A stretch of 22,891 nt of DNA. Source: Flavobacteriaceae bacterium UBA3440 (GTDB taxonomy: Bacteria; Bacteroidota; Bacteroidia; Flavobacteriales; Flavobacteriaceae). The first letter of the stretch is position 1. Each line of letters opens with the position of its first letter. Shown here piece by piece: positions 1-8,981 of this stretch. A program made the translations under genes and the position numbers. Under the pieces are notes generated by a model that saw only the letters and a program-made list of their open reading frames with translations, ran no database searches and was not told the origin of the DNA. The DNA lies in contig DFSJ01000051.1 of NCBI GenBank assembly GCA_002378585.1, positions 21,856 through 44,746 of the forward strand, read 5' to 3'.

Positions 1-893
1 CCTGAGCTGTGGGCAAATGCGTTGGCCCCAACGATTGCTTTGTTGGGTTGAACAATCATACCCATATGATGGGAGACCATTTGGCTGGTACTGTAGAGCA
101 GTCGGCTATTTACCCTAGAATCTAGGTTTAGGTGTGGGTGTTGTCGGAGCACCATAACCACCTCTTCAAGTGAGGTATTTCCTGCGCGTTCGCCTATTCC
201 GTTGATGGTGCATTCAATTTGACGCGCACCATTAATGACACCTTCAATTGAATTGGCTGTAGCCAATCCCAGGTCGTTGTGGCAATGACACGACAAAATG
301 GCTTTTTCTATCCCTTTTACGTTTTCTTTGAGGTATTTTATTTTCGCTCCGTATTCCGCAGGCAAACAATAACCTGTGGTGTCCGGAATATTGAGCACAG
401 TGGCACCTGCTTTAATCACCGCTTCACACACTCTGGCTAGATATTCGTTATCTGTCCTTCCAGCATCTTCTGCATAAAATTCAACGTCTTCCACAAAAGT
501 TTTGGCGTAGGAGACTGCAGAAACAGCTCGTTCTATAATTTGTTCTCTTGTAGCGTTGAATTTGTACTTAATGTGCGAATCCGACGTACCTATACCGGTA
601 TGAATCCGCGGTCTTTTGGCCGCTTTTAGGGCCTCGGCAGCCACTTCAATATCTTTTTGAACAGAACGCGTTAAGCCGCAAACGGTAGCGTTTTTTACTA
701 GGGCGGCTACTTGGGCAACAGCCTTAAAATCTCCAGGACTGGATACGGGAAATCCCGCTTCAATCACGTCGACGCCTAATTCATCCAAGCGCGCAGCAAT
801 TTCTAACTTTTGAGGTGCGTCGAGTTTACAGCCTGGAACTTGTTCTCCATCTCTAAGGGTGGTATCAAAAATCTGAACTAATTCTTTACTCAT
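1..893 (-). CDS. leuA: 2-isopropylmalate synthase, N-terminal part (cut by window edge)
   Basis: Condenses acetyl-CoA with 2-oxoisovalerate, the first committed step of leucine synthesis; cytoplasmic. The ATG is at 893 and the frame stays open for 297 codons to the window edge. Visible signatures are the HMGL-like catalytic motif [12 protein letters not shown] (residues about 10-21), [11 protein letters not shown], and the metal-binding H-x-H of SCHCHNDLG (His203 and His205). The last visible residues, NAFAHSSG, correspond to the conserved NAFAHxSGIHQDG just after the barrel core. The C-terminal regulatory domain lies outside the window. It is transcribed divergently from the gene at 1040. 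Homocitrate or citramalate synthase share the barrel, but the overall match is best to LeuA. No other leu genes are visible here. Confidence 0.95.
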   Translation of the reverse strand, partial: MSKELVQIFDTTLRDGEQVPGCKLDAPQKLEIAARLDELGVDVIEAGFPVSSPGDFKAVAQVAALVKNATVCGLTRSVQKDIEVAAEALKAAKRPRIHTGIGTSDSHIKYKFNATREQIIERAVSAVSYAKTFVEDVEFYAEDAGRTDNEYLARVCEAVIKAGATVLNIPDTTGYCLPAEYGAKIKYLKENVKGIEKAILSCHCHNDLGLATANSIEGVINGARQIECTINGIGERAGNTSLEEVVMVLRQHPHLNLDSRVNSRLLYSTSQMVSHHMGMIVQPNKAIVGANAFAHSS

Positions 894-1039
894 TATAATT
901 GCTTAGTTTTGGTGCAAGTAACAAATAACGCCACAACTGAGCAAATCAAAGCTGTGCTCTACTAAGAAATACAATGTTAACTTGGCTCAGTTACTGACTA
1001 TTAAGCTAAAATACAACATTTTAGGACAAGTACATTACG
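894..1039. other. Divergent intergenic region between leuA and the 1040 gene
   Basis: These 146 bases must hold promoters for both flanking genes. I found no perfect TAnnTTTG box in either orientation. The region contains a perfect 8-base inverted repeat, AACTGAGC (935-942) and GCTCAGTT (985-992), 42 bases apart. It also contains AGCTGTGCTCTA (950-961), which recurs upstream of dnaX at 18270-18281. No leader peptide or T-box-like structure was recognised ahead of leuA. Confidence 0.4.
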
Positions 1040-2581
1040 ATGACAAATACGCAAAAAGACCCCTTATTTGTTCTGATAAAATCACTGACTAAGTCTGAAA
1101 AAAGACAGTTTAAACTCTATGTAGGGCGTTTAGATGTCAATGTAGATTCCAAGTTTATTTTGCTCTTTCACCTGATGGAGAAAAGTAAAACGTATAACGA
1201 GGAAGAAATCATTAAAAGTGGGATTGTAGCCAAAACCCAAATCTCTAATTTGAAGGCCCACCTGTACAAGCAAATACTGATCAGTTTACGCCTAAATCCT
1301 GCCCATCATAATATTCGAATTCAGTTGAGGGAACAACTTGACTTTGCCACCATTTTATACCACAAAGGGCTATATCGCCAAAGTTTGAAAATTCTAGAAA
1401 AAGCCAAGAATACAGCCATTGCTCATCAAGAAAAAAGCATTGCGCATGAGATTGTTGAGCTGGAAAAAGTAATTGAAACACAGTATTTTGCCAAGAGTAC
1501 TTCTGATCGCGTGCTTTCACTGGTAAAACAGACACAAGAATTAGTTTCCCAAAATACCGTAGCTAGTCAATGGTCTAATTTGTCTTTGCAGCTTTATGCC
1601 ATGATGTTGCAATTTGGCTATGCGCGCACAGCTCAAGAACAAGAAAAGGTCCGTGCTTTTTTCGAAATGAACGCCCCTCTAGAGCATATGGATGAGTGGG
1701 GGATTCGCGAAAAACTATGGTATTATAAAGCGCATCTCTGGTATCATTTTTTGCTGCAAGACTTTTTAACCTGTTATAAGTATGCCCATAAGTGGGTTCA
1801 ATTGTTTGATGAGCATCCTGAAATGATACAGTTTCATCCAGTTTTTTACCTCAAGGGAAATAATTATCTGATGGAGAGTTTATTCTACTTAAGGTATCGC
1901 TCTTTGTATGAACGCACGTTAGAACAACTCGAATTCAAAACAAAGCTGGCAGAGTTTCCTCATAACGAGAACATCAGCAGTCTCACATTTCTGTACCTCG
2001 CTAGCCACAGAATGAACCTTCATTTTATGAAGGGTAGTTTTAATCAAGGTCTAGATCGTATACCACAAATAGAGGCCGGTATTTTACTGCATAAAGATCG
2101 ATTGGACAAACACCATGTAATGGTCTTGTATTACAAGATTGCGTGCATGTATTTTGGCTCTGGGGATTACAAAAAATCCATTGAGTATCTCAAAAAAATC
2201 ATCGCCAATAAGGACTTGTACATGAGAGAGGATTTAATGTGTTTTTCCAGGTTGTTGAGTTTGATTGCCCATTATGAAGCTGGAATGGATTACCACTTAG
2301 AGATTCAGCTCAAGGCGACCTATAAATTTTTGTTGCGAATGAATGACCTTCAGCAAGTACAAAAAGAAATGATGCGGTTTATGAAGCGTTTGGGGTCTAT
2401 ATTTCCTCAGGATTTGCCCCAAGCATTTCAGGAATTATACGATCGATTGTCCGTGCTTGAAAATCATCCAATTGAAAAAAGGGCCTTTTTATACCTCGAT
2501 GTGCTCTCTTGGTTAGAAAGTCATCTTCAGAAAAGGCCCTTTGCAGAGTTAATTATCGAAAAAGCTAAAAAGGACCGTTAG
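1040..2581 (+). CDS. Conserved Bacteroidota helical-repeat protein, function unknown
   Basis: 513 residues with no signal peptide or membrane segment. The sequence is almost entirely amphipathic helix with regularly placed aromatic residues (for example LYHKGLYRQSLKILEKA and YYKIACMYFGSGDYKKSIEYLKKI), which resembles TPR or similar alpha-solenoid repeats. The N-terminal part, LFVLIKSLTKSEKRQFKLYV, is a conserved opening I associate with uncharacterised Bacteroidota proteins. A scaffold or protein-protein interaction role is an inference from the fold; no catalytic motif is visible. Its stop overlaps the stop of the convergent DUF2807 gene by four bases, so no dedicated terminator separates them. 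It could be a regulatory TPR protein, but nothing in the neighbourhood fixes the role. Confidence 0.8.
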   Translation: MTNTQKDPLFVLIKSLTKSEKRQFKLYVGRLDVNVDSKFILLFHLMEKSKTYNEEEIIKSGIVAKTQISNLKAHLYKQILISLRLNPAHHNIRIQLREQLDFATILYHKGLYRQSLKILEKAKNTAIAHQEKSIAHEIVELEKVIETQYFAKSTSDRVLSLVKQTQELVSQNTVASQWSNLSLQLYAMMLQFGYARTAQEQEKVRAFFEMNAPLEHMDEWGIREKLWYYKAHLWYHFLLQDFLTCYKYAHKWVQLFDEHPEMIQFHPVFYLKGNNYLMESLFYLRYRSLYERTLEQLEFKTKLAEFPHNENISSLTFLYLASHRMNLHFMKGSFNQGLDRIPQIEAGILLHKDRLDKHHVMVLYYKIACMYFGSGDYKKSIEYLKKIIANKDLYMREDLMCFSRLLSLIAHYEAGMDYHLEIQLKATYKFLLRMNDLQQVQKEMMRFMKRLGSIFPQDLPQAFQELYDRLSVLENHPIEKRAFLYLDVLSWLESHLQKRPFAELIIEKAKKDR

Positions 2582-3309
2582 TCACGACTTTTTATTAAAT
2601 CACCAGATCCTACAATTTTGCTATCAATTTTTTTAGGATTCCCGCGGTAATAGATATCCCCAGACCCTACAATTTTAGCGCTGAGTAAATCGCTCACCGA
2701 AACCGATACATCAGCTGATCCTGAAATGATTGCTTCTGTGATTTTGGTGGAAAGGTCAAATCCTTTAAAATCACCAGATCCGGACAAGTTTATGTTTGAG
2801 CGGGTAGCCGTGCCCCGTGCTGTAATACTACCGGATCCAGAAATAACGGCTATTAGTTCGGTGCACTGAAGGTCGACGTTGATGTCACCTGATCCAGAAA
2901 TGATCACTTCCATACTTGGATCGTGAAGTGTTGTCGTGCTTTCTATCGATCCTGATCCCGAAAGCCTTAGTGCATCAATTTGTTTGACGGGTACCCGCAA
3001 TTGGATACGTTTGCCCCAGCTTGGTTTTAATTGGACGCCTGAACGTGGTCGGATGATTAATTGACCTGATTTTACCTGTGTTTCCACATAGGTCAACAGG
3101 TTTGACTCTCCTTGTAGTTCGATTTTTCCTTCTTCGCCGTTGAAAAGTACTACGTCAAACGAACTGGAAACATTGATCTGGTCATAGGCCGAAGTCTGGC
3201 GTGTAGTAGTGGTCTCTTGTCCGTTACCGCGTATGTTTTTTCCCCATTGAGCCCAGGTATAGTGGGTTGAGATGGTGGTCAGGATGATGAGTGCGATAAT
3301 TTTTTTCAT
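2578..3309 (-). CDS. Secreted DUF2807 'head GIN domain' beta-solenoid protein
   Basis: 243 residues. The N-terminus (MKKIIALIILTT... then ACAW-like TYTWAQ) is a Sec signal peptide ending near residue 20, so the product is exported to the periplasm or outer surface. The body is a repeat array with GSGS, GSGD or GSAD at seven or so positions about 20 residues apart, typical of the DUF2807 (head GIN) family, which is predicted to form a right-handed beta-helix. It is the last gene of the sigma factor chain: its ATG overlaps the upstream stop as ATGA, implying translational coupling. Family members are common beside ECF sigma or anti-sigma genes in Bacteroidota; the molecular role is not established. 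Adhesin and envelope-sensing roles are possible but unproven. Confidence 0.85.
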   Translation of the reverse strand: MKKIIALIILTTISTHYTWAQWGKNIRGNGQETTTTRQTSAYDQINVSSSFDVVLFNGEEGKIELQGESNLLTYVETQVKSGQLIIRPRSGVQLKPSWGKRIQLRVPVKQIDALRLSGSGSIESTTTLHDPSMEVIISGSGDINVDLQCTELIAVISGSGSITARGTATRSNINLSGSGDFKGFDLSTKITEAIISGSADVSVSVSDLLSAKIVGSGDIYYRGNPKKIDSKIVGSGDLIKSRD

Positions 3310-4505
3310 AGTGAACTGCTGTTTAATTGAATTGATCCGTAACGCGCGTTGATGATGAGTTGCTTTTTCTCCACAAATTGTTTGAAATACCCTTCAAAGG
3401 TAAAGGAATTGGACTTTTCAATCCGCTTGGTGGATTCCAAGTTGGATAAACCTTTTGGGGTAATGTAACTGCCGTTTAGCGTCGAGGAGAAGGAGAACAA
3501 TGGGTCATAAGACAATGAAATATCCGTGTATTGGGCCTCTATGTCAAGCTGACCTTGAGGGCCTGACCATTGGTCGATGTCCAATTGGCCGTATTGCATG
3601 TCTACCTCAAGGGAACTATTGAGTTGATCAATCGCTACCTCTGTGTATGAAGTGGTCAGTTTTGAAAAAGACCCTGAAGAGATCAGTTGTTTTACGCGAA
3701 GATCACCGTAATCCATAGCTAAACTAAACTGGCCAATAGTGCCCATTTGCACATCTACATAATCGGTGTTTCCGTGAACTACACTGGCTGAATCGATGTT
3801 TAGTTGACCGTAATCCATGTCTACATCAACTTTTTTCACTTGCTTCAACTCAATATCGCTGTAATCAGTATGGAGGTTTAGGTAGTTAGATGATCCAACA
3901 ACTAGGTTGCTGTAATCGGTATCTATTTGTGCTTGACTGATGTGTTCAATATGAGAATTATTGGCGTAATCAAGTTCAATGCGGTTGGTTTCACCGGATA
4001 TTTGCCCAAGGTCAACATTTCCATAGGCGCAAACAATTTTCAGGGCGTTGGTGGAACGCGCCACTTTGATGTCTCCGTATTTTTGACTCACTTCCATGAT
4101 CATCGTTGCGGGTGCGTGTACCACGTAATTGATTTCGTAACTGATGGAGTTGTTTTTCCAAAAAGACCAACTCCACTGTGTATTTCCAATACTAGTCACC
4201 GCACTAACACGATTTTTAGTCCCGGTGATATCCACAAAAATCTCGTCTAATTTGTCTTCTATGTTGCTCATTTGGTTTCCCCAAACACGCACCACAACAT
4301 CAATGCTGACTTTGTTGGTTTTGCTCTCCACGACTTCTGTAGAGCCGTATCGATTATCTAACAACAAGAGTGCGTTGGGTACGACATCGAAATTTCTTTG
4401 GTAGGTTTTAGTTTTCTCGTATTTGGGGTTATCTTCTGTTCTGGTGTGTCCCCAAATAGGTAGGGCCGCAAGCAGAAGCAGGCAATTAAATACTAGGTTT
4501 TTCAT
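3306..4505 (-). CDS. Secreted tyrosine-ladder solenoid protein (DUF4097-like)
   Basis: 399 residues from the ATG at 4505. The same frame stays open upstream to 4649, but this start gives a clean signal peptide (MKNLVFNCLLLLAALPIWG), and longer versions would bury it and overlap the upstream gene further. After about residue 145 the protein repeats a motif of the form Y-[GST]-x-[LIV] (KYGDI, AYGNV, DYSNL, DYSDI, DYGQL, DYVDV, DYGDL, SYTEV, QYGQL, QYTDI), spaced 17-21 residues. This predicts a beta-solenoid with tyrosines stacked along one face. It overlaps the anti-sigma gene by 20 bases and the DUF2807 gene by four. It resembles DUF4097 or other adhesin-like proteins; the function is unknown, and co-expression with the sigma factor suggests an envelope target or sensor. 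Confidence 0.75.
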   Translation of the reverse strand: MKNLVFNCLLLLAALPIWGHTRTEDNPKYEKTKTYQRNFDVVPNALLLLDNRYGSTEVVESKTNKVSIDVVVRVWGNQMSNIEDKLDEIFVDITGTKNRVSAVTSIGNTQWSWSFWKNNSISYEINYVVHAPATMIMEVSQKYGDIKVARSTNALKIVCAYGNVDLGQISGETNRIELDYANNSHIEHISQAQIDTDYSNLVVGSSNYLNLHTDYSDIELKQVKKVDVDMDYGQLNIDSASVVHGNTDYVDVQMGTIGQFSLAMDYGDLRVKQLISSGSFSKLTTSYTEVAIDQLNSSLEVDMQYGQLDIDQWSGPQGQLDIEAQYTDISLSYDPLFSFSSTLNGSYITPKGLSNLESTKRIEKSNSFTFEGYFKQFVEKKQLIINARYGSIQLNSSSL

Positions 4506-5022
4506 AGGTGTCCGATTGAGTGATTTCATGGGTAGTTTTAAGTGTTTCAAGGAAGATGATTCTTTTTTCAAAATGATCGATGAGCGCTTTGAAAATAAGT
4601 ACAGGATCACCACCATGTTCGAGGTCTTGCATGATTTTTTGATATTCATGGTCGAATTTGCTGAGTTGTTTTAAAGCCATATAACTCAACGGATCGCTAT
4701 TTGAAGCGGATTTTTGAGCATATTCTGGCGACTGAATCGTTTCAATCAATTGGTTTTCTTGTTCTTGAATAGTCTGGTGCCAGGTTTCCATAGAGGCCAG
4801 TTGCTCTTGCTGCACTCCTTGTTCTTGAGATAGCCAGCCAATACTCAAACCAAAAAGGAGTCCGATACTCGCCGCCCAAATCCAGTTAAATTTCTGACTG
4901 TTCACACTCATGTGATGTCCCAACTTTTGAGCCATACGCGCTCTATGTCCCGCAGGTAGTTCCGGGAGCGGCGCATCAGCCCACTCGTGCAGTAATGGCT
5001 CTAATGGATCTTCGTGTTTCAT
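4486..5022 (-). CDS. Single-pass membrane protein, probable anti-sigma factor
   Basis: 178 residues. An acidic, proline-rich cytoplasmic N-terminus (about 1-44) is followed by one hydrophobic helix (about 46-64, FNWIWAASIGLLFGLSIGW) and a glutamine- and glutamate-rich helical C-terminal part expected outside the membrane. That topology, with the gene directly after an ECF sigma gene and joined to it by an ATGA overlap, fits an anti-sigma factor. I see no HxxxCxxC zinc anti-sigma motif, so this would be a divergent, non-ZAS type. The role rests on context and topology rather than recognised homology. Its end overlaps the next gene by 20 bases, which keeps the four genes coupled. Confidence 0.65.
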   Translation of the reverse strand: MKHEDPLEPLLHEWADAPLPELPAGHRARMAQKLGHHMSVNSQKFNWIWAASIGLLFGLSIGWLSQEQGVQQEQLASMETWHQTIQEQENQLIETIQSPEYAQKSASNSDPLSYMALKQLSKFDHEYQKIMQDLEHGGDPVLIFKALIDHFEKRIIFLETLKTTHEITQSDTYEKPSI

Positions 5023-5582
5023 AACTTCAATAATTTTCGCATAGTTTCTTTTGCTCGACTTAAACTAGTTCGACAATTTGCTTCACTGATATTTAGGTAG
5101 TTAGCTATTTCAGCGTGTTCTAACCCTTCATAGTAGTACAATTTTACAATCATGACCTGTTGAATAGGTAATTTAGTCAGTACTAGTTCCACCCGGTTTA
5201 CAGAGGACTTTATGTGATCCGATTCTTGGTCATCGTCGACCCATTCTGATGACTCCTGGTAAGTGGTGAACTCTTCAGGGGGATCTTTCCAAAGAACTCT
5301 GTGTTGCTTTTGTTTGAGGCGAATACTTTTGTTGATCACGATTTTTTTTAACCAAGCGCCAAAAGTAACTTCACCCCTAAATTGGTCTAATGAATGGAAT
5401 GCGCTGAGCATTGATTCTTGAACGGCATCTTCCGCCTCGTCAGTTTGTCCAATAATTTTATAAGCCACCCGATACATGGCTGAGGCATACAGATCATAAA
5501 GCGCCATCTGGGCTTTTGGATCAGCAGCTTTACACTGGGTGATTAATTGATCTATACTGGGTTTACTAGGCACAATATTCAA
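5019..5582 (-). CDS. ECF-type RNA polymerase sigma factor
   Basis: 187 residues. Region 2 spans about residues 26-93: the -10 recognition helix is around DEAEDAVQESMLSAFHSLDQFRG, followed by FGAWLKKIVINKSI. Region 4 spans about 131-187, with the helix-turn-helix HAEIANYLNISEANCRTSLSRAK. Both regions are standard for sigma-70 family ECF factors. The start is TTG at 5582: the frame is closed upstream by tandem stops without an ATG, and the only other nearby option is GTG at 5573. It heads a four-gene chain with a likely anti-sigma and two secreted solenoid proteins, so it probably controls an envelope-related response, perhaps including its own operon. No promoter was recognised with confidence. 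Confidence 0.9.
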   Translation of the reverse strand: MNIVPSKPSIDQLITQCKAADPKAQMALYDLYASAMYRVAYKIIGQTDEAEDAVQESMLSAFHSLDQFRGEVTFGAWLKKIVINKSIRLKQKQHRVLWKDPPEEFTTYQESSEWVDDDQESDHIKSSVNRVELVLTKLPIQQVMIVKLYYYEGLEHAEIANYLNISEANCRTSLSRAKETMRKLLKL

Positions 5583-5606
5583 TTCAAGACAAAGACACTG
5601 TAAATG

Positions 5607-5614
5607 TACATTTG
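5607..5614 (+). promoter_or_regulatory. Candidate -7 box for lon
   Basis: TACATTTG is a perfect match to the Bacteroidota -7 consensus TAnnTTTG. No TTTG element lies 17-23 bases upstream, so the site is only moderately supported. Using the spacing seen at rnpB, transcription would begin near 5619, leaving a leader of about 158 bases before lon. Confidence 0.4.
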
Positions 5615-5617
5615 TTA

Positions 5618-5634
5618 CACAGATTTTTTCTGTG
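5618..5634. repeat. Short inverted repeat (CACAGA / TCTGTG) in the sigma-lon intergenic region
   Basis: A perfect 6-base stem with a TTTTT loop. It sits where the predicted lon transcript would begin and 36 bases upstream of the sigma factor start. It could be a 5'-terminal RNA hairpin on lon mRNA, a DNA operator for either gene, or chance. Confidence 0.4.
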
Positions 5635-5776
5635 GCATAAGAATTGCCTAATTATTAACGATAAACGGACGTAATAGAAGCTAGAGTGCACACTTATAGC
5701 TGATTGTATGGTTGATATTTCGCCTTTAATGAGGCAGGCCTAGTTCGTACACATGACATTTTGACGCAAATCGCAT

Positions 5777-8230
5777 ATGGCTAAAACAAATTTTTTACAC
5801 ATGGACAGTATGTCACTTCAACATTTAGAGGATGAGACGGATTTAATTCCCTTGATGACTCCTGAAGATGAAGAGGAAATAAATAATGAACCGTTACCCA
5901 TTTCATTGCCCATTTTACCCTTGAGAAACACGGTGCTGTTTCCCGGTGTGGTGGTGCCCATTACGGCAGGTAGGGATAAGTCCATTCAATTGATCAACGA
6001 GGCCAACGCGGGAAACAAAGTCATCGGCGTGGTGGCTCAACGAAATCCAGATGTTGAAAACCCAACCCCTGAACATTTGTTTCAAACGGGTACTGTAGCG
6101 CGGATTCTCAGGGTGTTGAAGATGCCTGATGGAAACACAACCGTCATTATTCAGGGCAAAAAACCCTTTGAAATTGCCCAGTATACCCAAGAGGAACCCT
6201 ATTTAAAAGCAGATATCAAACCCACTGGTTGGGTGAAACCTGAATCCGGGGATCCAGAGTTTTCCGCTATTGTTGAGTCGATAAAAGATTTGGCGTATAA
6301 GATTATCAAAAACAACCCCAATTTACCTAGCGAAGCCTCATTTGCCATAAAAAATATCGAAAGCAACGCTTTTTTGGTTCATTTTGTCAGTGCTAACCTC
6401 AGTATAGACGTCGCTCAAAAGCAAGCTTTGCTAGAAATGACCGACCTAAAAGCACGAGCCATGGCCGTGTTGGGTTATATGGACGTTGAGCTACAGAAAC
6501 TTCAGTTGAAGAATGATATCCAATCTAAAGTACGCAACGATCTAGATCAACAGCAGCGAGAGTATTTTCTGCATCAGCAGATGAAAACCATACAAGAGGA
6601 ACTGGGTGGAATCTCTTATGAAGAAGAGGTCAATGAGATGGTTGAGCAGTCAAAAAACAAATTGTGGGATGAGAAAACTGCCAAACATTTTGAAAAAGAG
6701 TTGCAGAAGTTGCAGCGAATGAATCCCCAAGTGGCTGAGTACGGCATTCAAAGAAATTATTTAGAATTAATGCTCGAACTGCCTTGGAATCAGTTTTCCA
6801 CGGATGTATTTGATCTAAAAAAGGCACAGAAAATTCTTGATCGCGATCATTTTGGTCTGGCGGATGTCAAAAAGCGCATCATCGAACACTTAGCGGTGCT
6901 CAAATTGCGCAACGATATGAAATCCCCCATTTTGTGCTTGTATGGCCCTCCTGGAGTAGGAAAAACCTCTTTGGGCCGTTCGATAGCTGAAGCGTTGGGT
7001 CGATCCTATGTGCGGATGTCACTTGGAGGGCTTAGGGATGAGGCGGAAATTCGAGGCCACCGCAAAACGTATATCGGTGCTATGCCCGGTCGCATTGTGC
7101 AAAACATGAAAAAAGCCGAAACATCAAATCCAGTATTCGTATTAGATGAGATTGATAAATTGTCTCAAGGTTTTCAGGGTGATCCATCTTCTGCGCTACT
7201 GGAGGTATTGGACCCTGAACAGAACAATGCATTTTATGATAATTTCCTAGAACTAGGCTATGACTTGTCTCGGGTGTTGTTTGTCGCTACCGCCAACAAC
7301 TTATCCAATATTCAACCTGCTTTGCTAGATCGGATGGAATTAATCCCAGTCAGTGGATACACTCAGGAAGAAAAAGTGCAAATTGCCAAGAAACATTTGC
7401 TGCCTAAGCAATTAAAAGAACACGGTTTAAAATCAGCTGATCTAAAAGTTTCCGCAAGTTCGCTGCAAAAAATCATCGGTGGATACACACGAGAATCAGG
7501 TGTGCGCCAATTGGAAAAGCAAATAGCTAAAGTGGTGCGCCATGCAGCAAAAAGCATTGCTATGGAGGAATCTTATGAGCTGAATCCAGACCCTCAAACG
7601 ATAGAATCTATTTTAGGGGTGCCCAGAATGGAACGAGACAGGTATGAAAACAACGATATTGCTGGAGTAGTGACTGGGCTTGCTTGGACTTCAGTGGGGG
7701 GTGATATACTGTTTATCGAATCGATATTATCACCGGGAAAAGGTGCCCTAAACATCACAGGAAATCTAGGTAAAGTGATGAAAGAGTCCGCGACAATTGC
7801 GCTTGAATACATCAAGGCACATGCCGACCAATGGAACATTCCTCAGGAGGTTTTCGACAAGTACAATATTCATATTCACGTACCCGAGGGGGCAACACCC
7901 AAAGATGGGCCAAGCGCCGGTATCACGATGCTCACCTCATTAGTCTCACTGTTTACCCAACGAAAAGTAAAAGCTAAACTTGCGATGACTGGTGAGATTA
8001 CCCTAAGAGGTCGTGTGCTCCCGGTGGGCGGAATTAAAGAAAAAATATTGGCCGCTAAGCGTGCAGACATCAAGGAAATTATCTTGTGTGTAGACAATAA
8101 AAAAGACATCGCCGAGATAGAGCCTGAGTACATCAAGGGATTAACCTTTCACTATGTGCGTGAGATGAGTGAGGTCTTGGACATTGCGGTAACCACTCAA
8201 AAGGTGAAGAATTCCAAAAAAATCGTGTAA
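5777..8230 (+). CDS. lon: ATP-dependent protease La (Lon)
   Basis: 817 residues, the usual size for bacterial Lon. It degrades misfolded and regulatory proteins in the cytoplasm. The N-terminal LON substrate-binding domain starts at [14 protein letters not shown] (about residue 46). The AAA+ module has Walker A GPPGVGKT (390-397) and Walker B VFVLDEID. The protease domain carries the catalytic dyad Ser713 (in PKDGPSAG) and Lys756 (in [11 protein letters not shown]), with the 43-residue spacing seen in E. coli Lon. The acidic N-terminal extension ([14 protein letters not shown]) is typical of Bacteroidota Lon and supports the chosen ATG. cmk follows after only 10 bases, so the two are probably co-transcribed. 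All catalytic residues are present. Confidence 0.97.
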   Translation: MAKTNFLHMDSMSLQHLEDETDLIPLMTPEDEEEINNEPLPISLPILPLRNTVLFPGVVVPITAGRDKSIQLINEANAGNKVIGVVAQRNPDVENPTPEHLFQTGTVARILRVLKMPDGNTTVIIQGKKPFEIAQYTQEEPYLKADIKPTGWVKPESGDPEFSAIVESIKDLAYKIIKNNPNLPSEASFAIKNIESNAFLVHFVSANLSIDVAQKQALLEMTDLKARAMAVLGYMDVELQKLQLKNDIQSKVRNDLDQQQREYFLHQQMKTIQEELGGISYEEEVNEMVEQSKNKLWDEKTAKHFEKELQKLQRMNPQVAEYGIQRNYLELMLELPWNQFSTDVFDLKKAQKILDRDHFGLADVKKRIIEHLAVLKLRNDMKSPILCLYGPPGVGKTSLGRSIAEALGRSYVRMSLGGLRDEAEIRGHRKTYIGAMPGRIVQNMKKAETSNPVFVLDEIDKLSQGFQGDPSSALLEVLDPEQNNAFYDNFLELGYDLSRVLFVATANNLSNIQPALLDRMELIPVSGYTQEEKVQIAKKHLLPKQLKEHGLKSADLKVSASSLQKIIGGYTRESGVRQLEKQIAKVVRHAAKSIAMEESYELNPDPQTIESILGVPRMERDRYENNDIAGVVTGLAWTSVGGDILFIESILSPGKGALNITGNLGKVMKESATIALEYIKAHADQWNIPQEVFDKYNIHIHVPEGATPKDGPSAGITMLTSLVSLFTQRKVKAKLAMTGEITLRGRVLPVGGIKEKILAAKRADIKEIILCVDNKKDIAEIEPEYIKGLTFHYVREMSEVLDIAVTTQKVKNSKKIV

Positions 8231-8240
8231 GTTTAAACCT

Positions 8241-8930
8241 ATGTCCAGAAAGATTACCATCGCGATTGACGGCTATTCCTCGACGGGAAAGAGCACTATG
8301 GCCAAAGCCTTGGCTCAACATCTGGGGTATTTATATGTGGACTCTGGCGCTATGTACCGCGCAGTTACTTGGTGGGCGATGAACAACGGTTGGATCCAGG
8401 AGCATTCTATCGATATCGACCAGATGCTGCACCACTTGCCTGAGCTTTCCATAGAGTTGACTACTTCGAGTGAGGGCTTTATGGATGTTTGGGTCCATGG
8501 GGAAAAAATCACTGATGCGATTAGATCTATGGAAGTGGCACAAAGAGTAAGCCAAATAGCTTCTATTGCTGAAATCAGACACTTTTTAGTGGCCAAACAA
8601 CAACAAATGGGTCTAGAAAAAGGAGTGGTTATGGATGGACGCGATATCGGTACGGTGGTTTTTCCCCAGGCTGAATTAAAAGTTTTTGTCCAAGCTGATG
8701 CCCAAGTTCGAGCCAAGAGGAGGTTTGATGAGTTGCAGGCAAAGGGGCAAATAGTTGATTTTCAAGAGATATTGGCCAACGTAAACGATCGCGATCATCA
8801 AGATACTCACCGCGCTGTTTCTCCGCTTGTTCAAGCTGAAGATGCTCGTGTTTTGGACAACACCCAGATGGGGCGTGCAGAACAACTAACGCTTTTAATC
8901 AACTGGGCTGATCAGGCGATCAATCCATAG
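8241..8930 (+). CDS. cmk: Cytidylate kinase
   Basis: 229 residues. It transfers phosphate from ATP to CMP or dCMP, recycling cytidine nucleotides. The P-loop is GYSSTGKST (residues 11-19), a variant of the textbook GPxGxGKxT. The CMP-binding stretch VDSGAMYRAVTWWA and the central motif VMDGRDIGTVVFPQA are clear, as is the arginine-rich lid segment RAKRRFDEL. It lies 10 bases after lon and just upstream of rpsA; cmk-rpsA adjacency is conserved across many bacteria. The rpsA gene has its own strong promoter in the gap, so coupling is only partial. Confidence 0.95.
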   Translation: MSRKITIAIDGYSSTGKSTMAKALAQHLGYLYVDSGAMYRAVTWWAMNNGWIQEHSIDIDQMLHHLPELSIELTTSSEGFMDVWVHGEKITDAIRSMEVAQRVSQIASIAEIRHFLVAKQQQMGLEKGVVMDGRDIGTVVFPQAELKVFVQADAQVRAKRRFDELQAKGQIVDFQEILANVNDRDHQDTHRAVSPLVQAEDARVLDNTQMGRAEQLTLLINWADQAINP

Positions 8931-8950
8931 GGTTAATTCCCCTTATTTTA

Positions 8951-8981
8951 TTTGTAAATCAATCAATTAATCGTATTTTTG
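8951..8981 (+). promoter_or_regulatory. rpsA promoter (TTTG-N19-TATTTTTG)
   Basis: TTTG at 8951-8954 and TATTTTTG at 8974-8981, separated by 19 bases, match the Bacteroidota primary sigma consensus at both elements. The start of transcription is predicted near 8986, giving a leader of about 106 bases rich in A runs before the rpsA ATG. Confidence 0.8.

Noticed and set aside
935..992. 8-base inverted repeat AACTGAGC / GCTCAGTT as a leuA operator
   Set aside because: The arms are 42 bases apart and no known regulator site fits; a match of this size can be chance, so it is only noted in the intergenic entry.
4506..4649. Longer N-terminus for the Tyr-ladder protein
   Set aside because: It would place a signal peptide internally and extends the overlap with the anti-sigma gene; the extra residues show no conserved features.
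6839..6848. Palindrome GATCGCGATC, repeated at 8787-8796
   Set aside because: Both copies encode the peptide DRDH in lon and cmk; the palindrome is explained by codon choice.
8315..8716. Open frame of 133 codons on the minus strand inside cmk
   Set aside because: It is antisense to a clear cytidylate kinase, with low-complexity content and no family resemblance.
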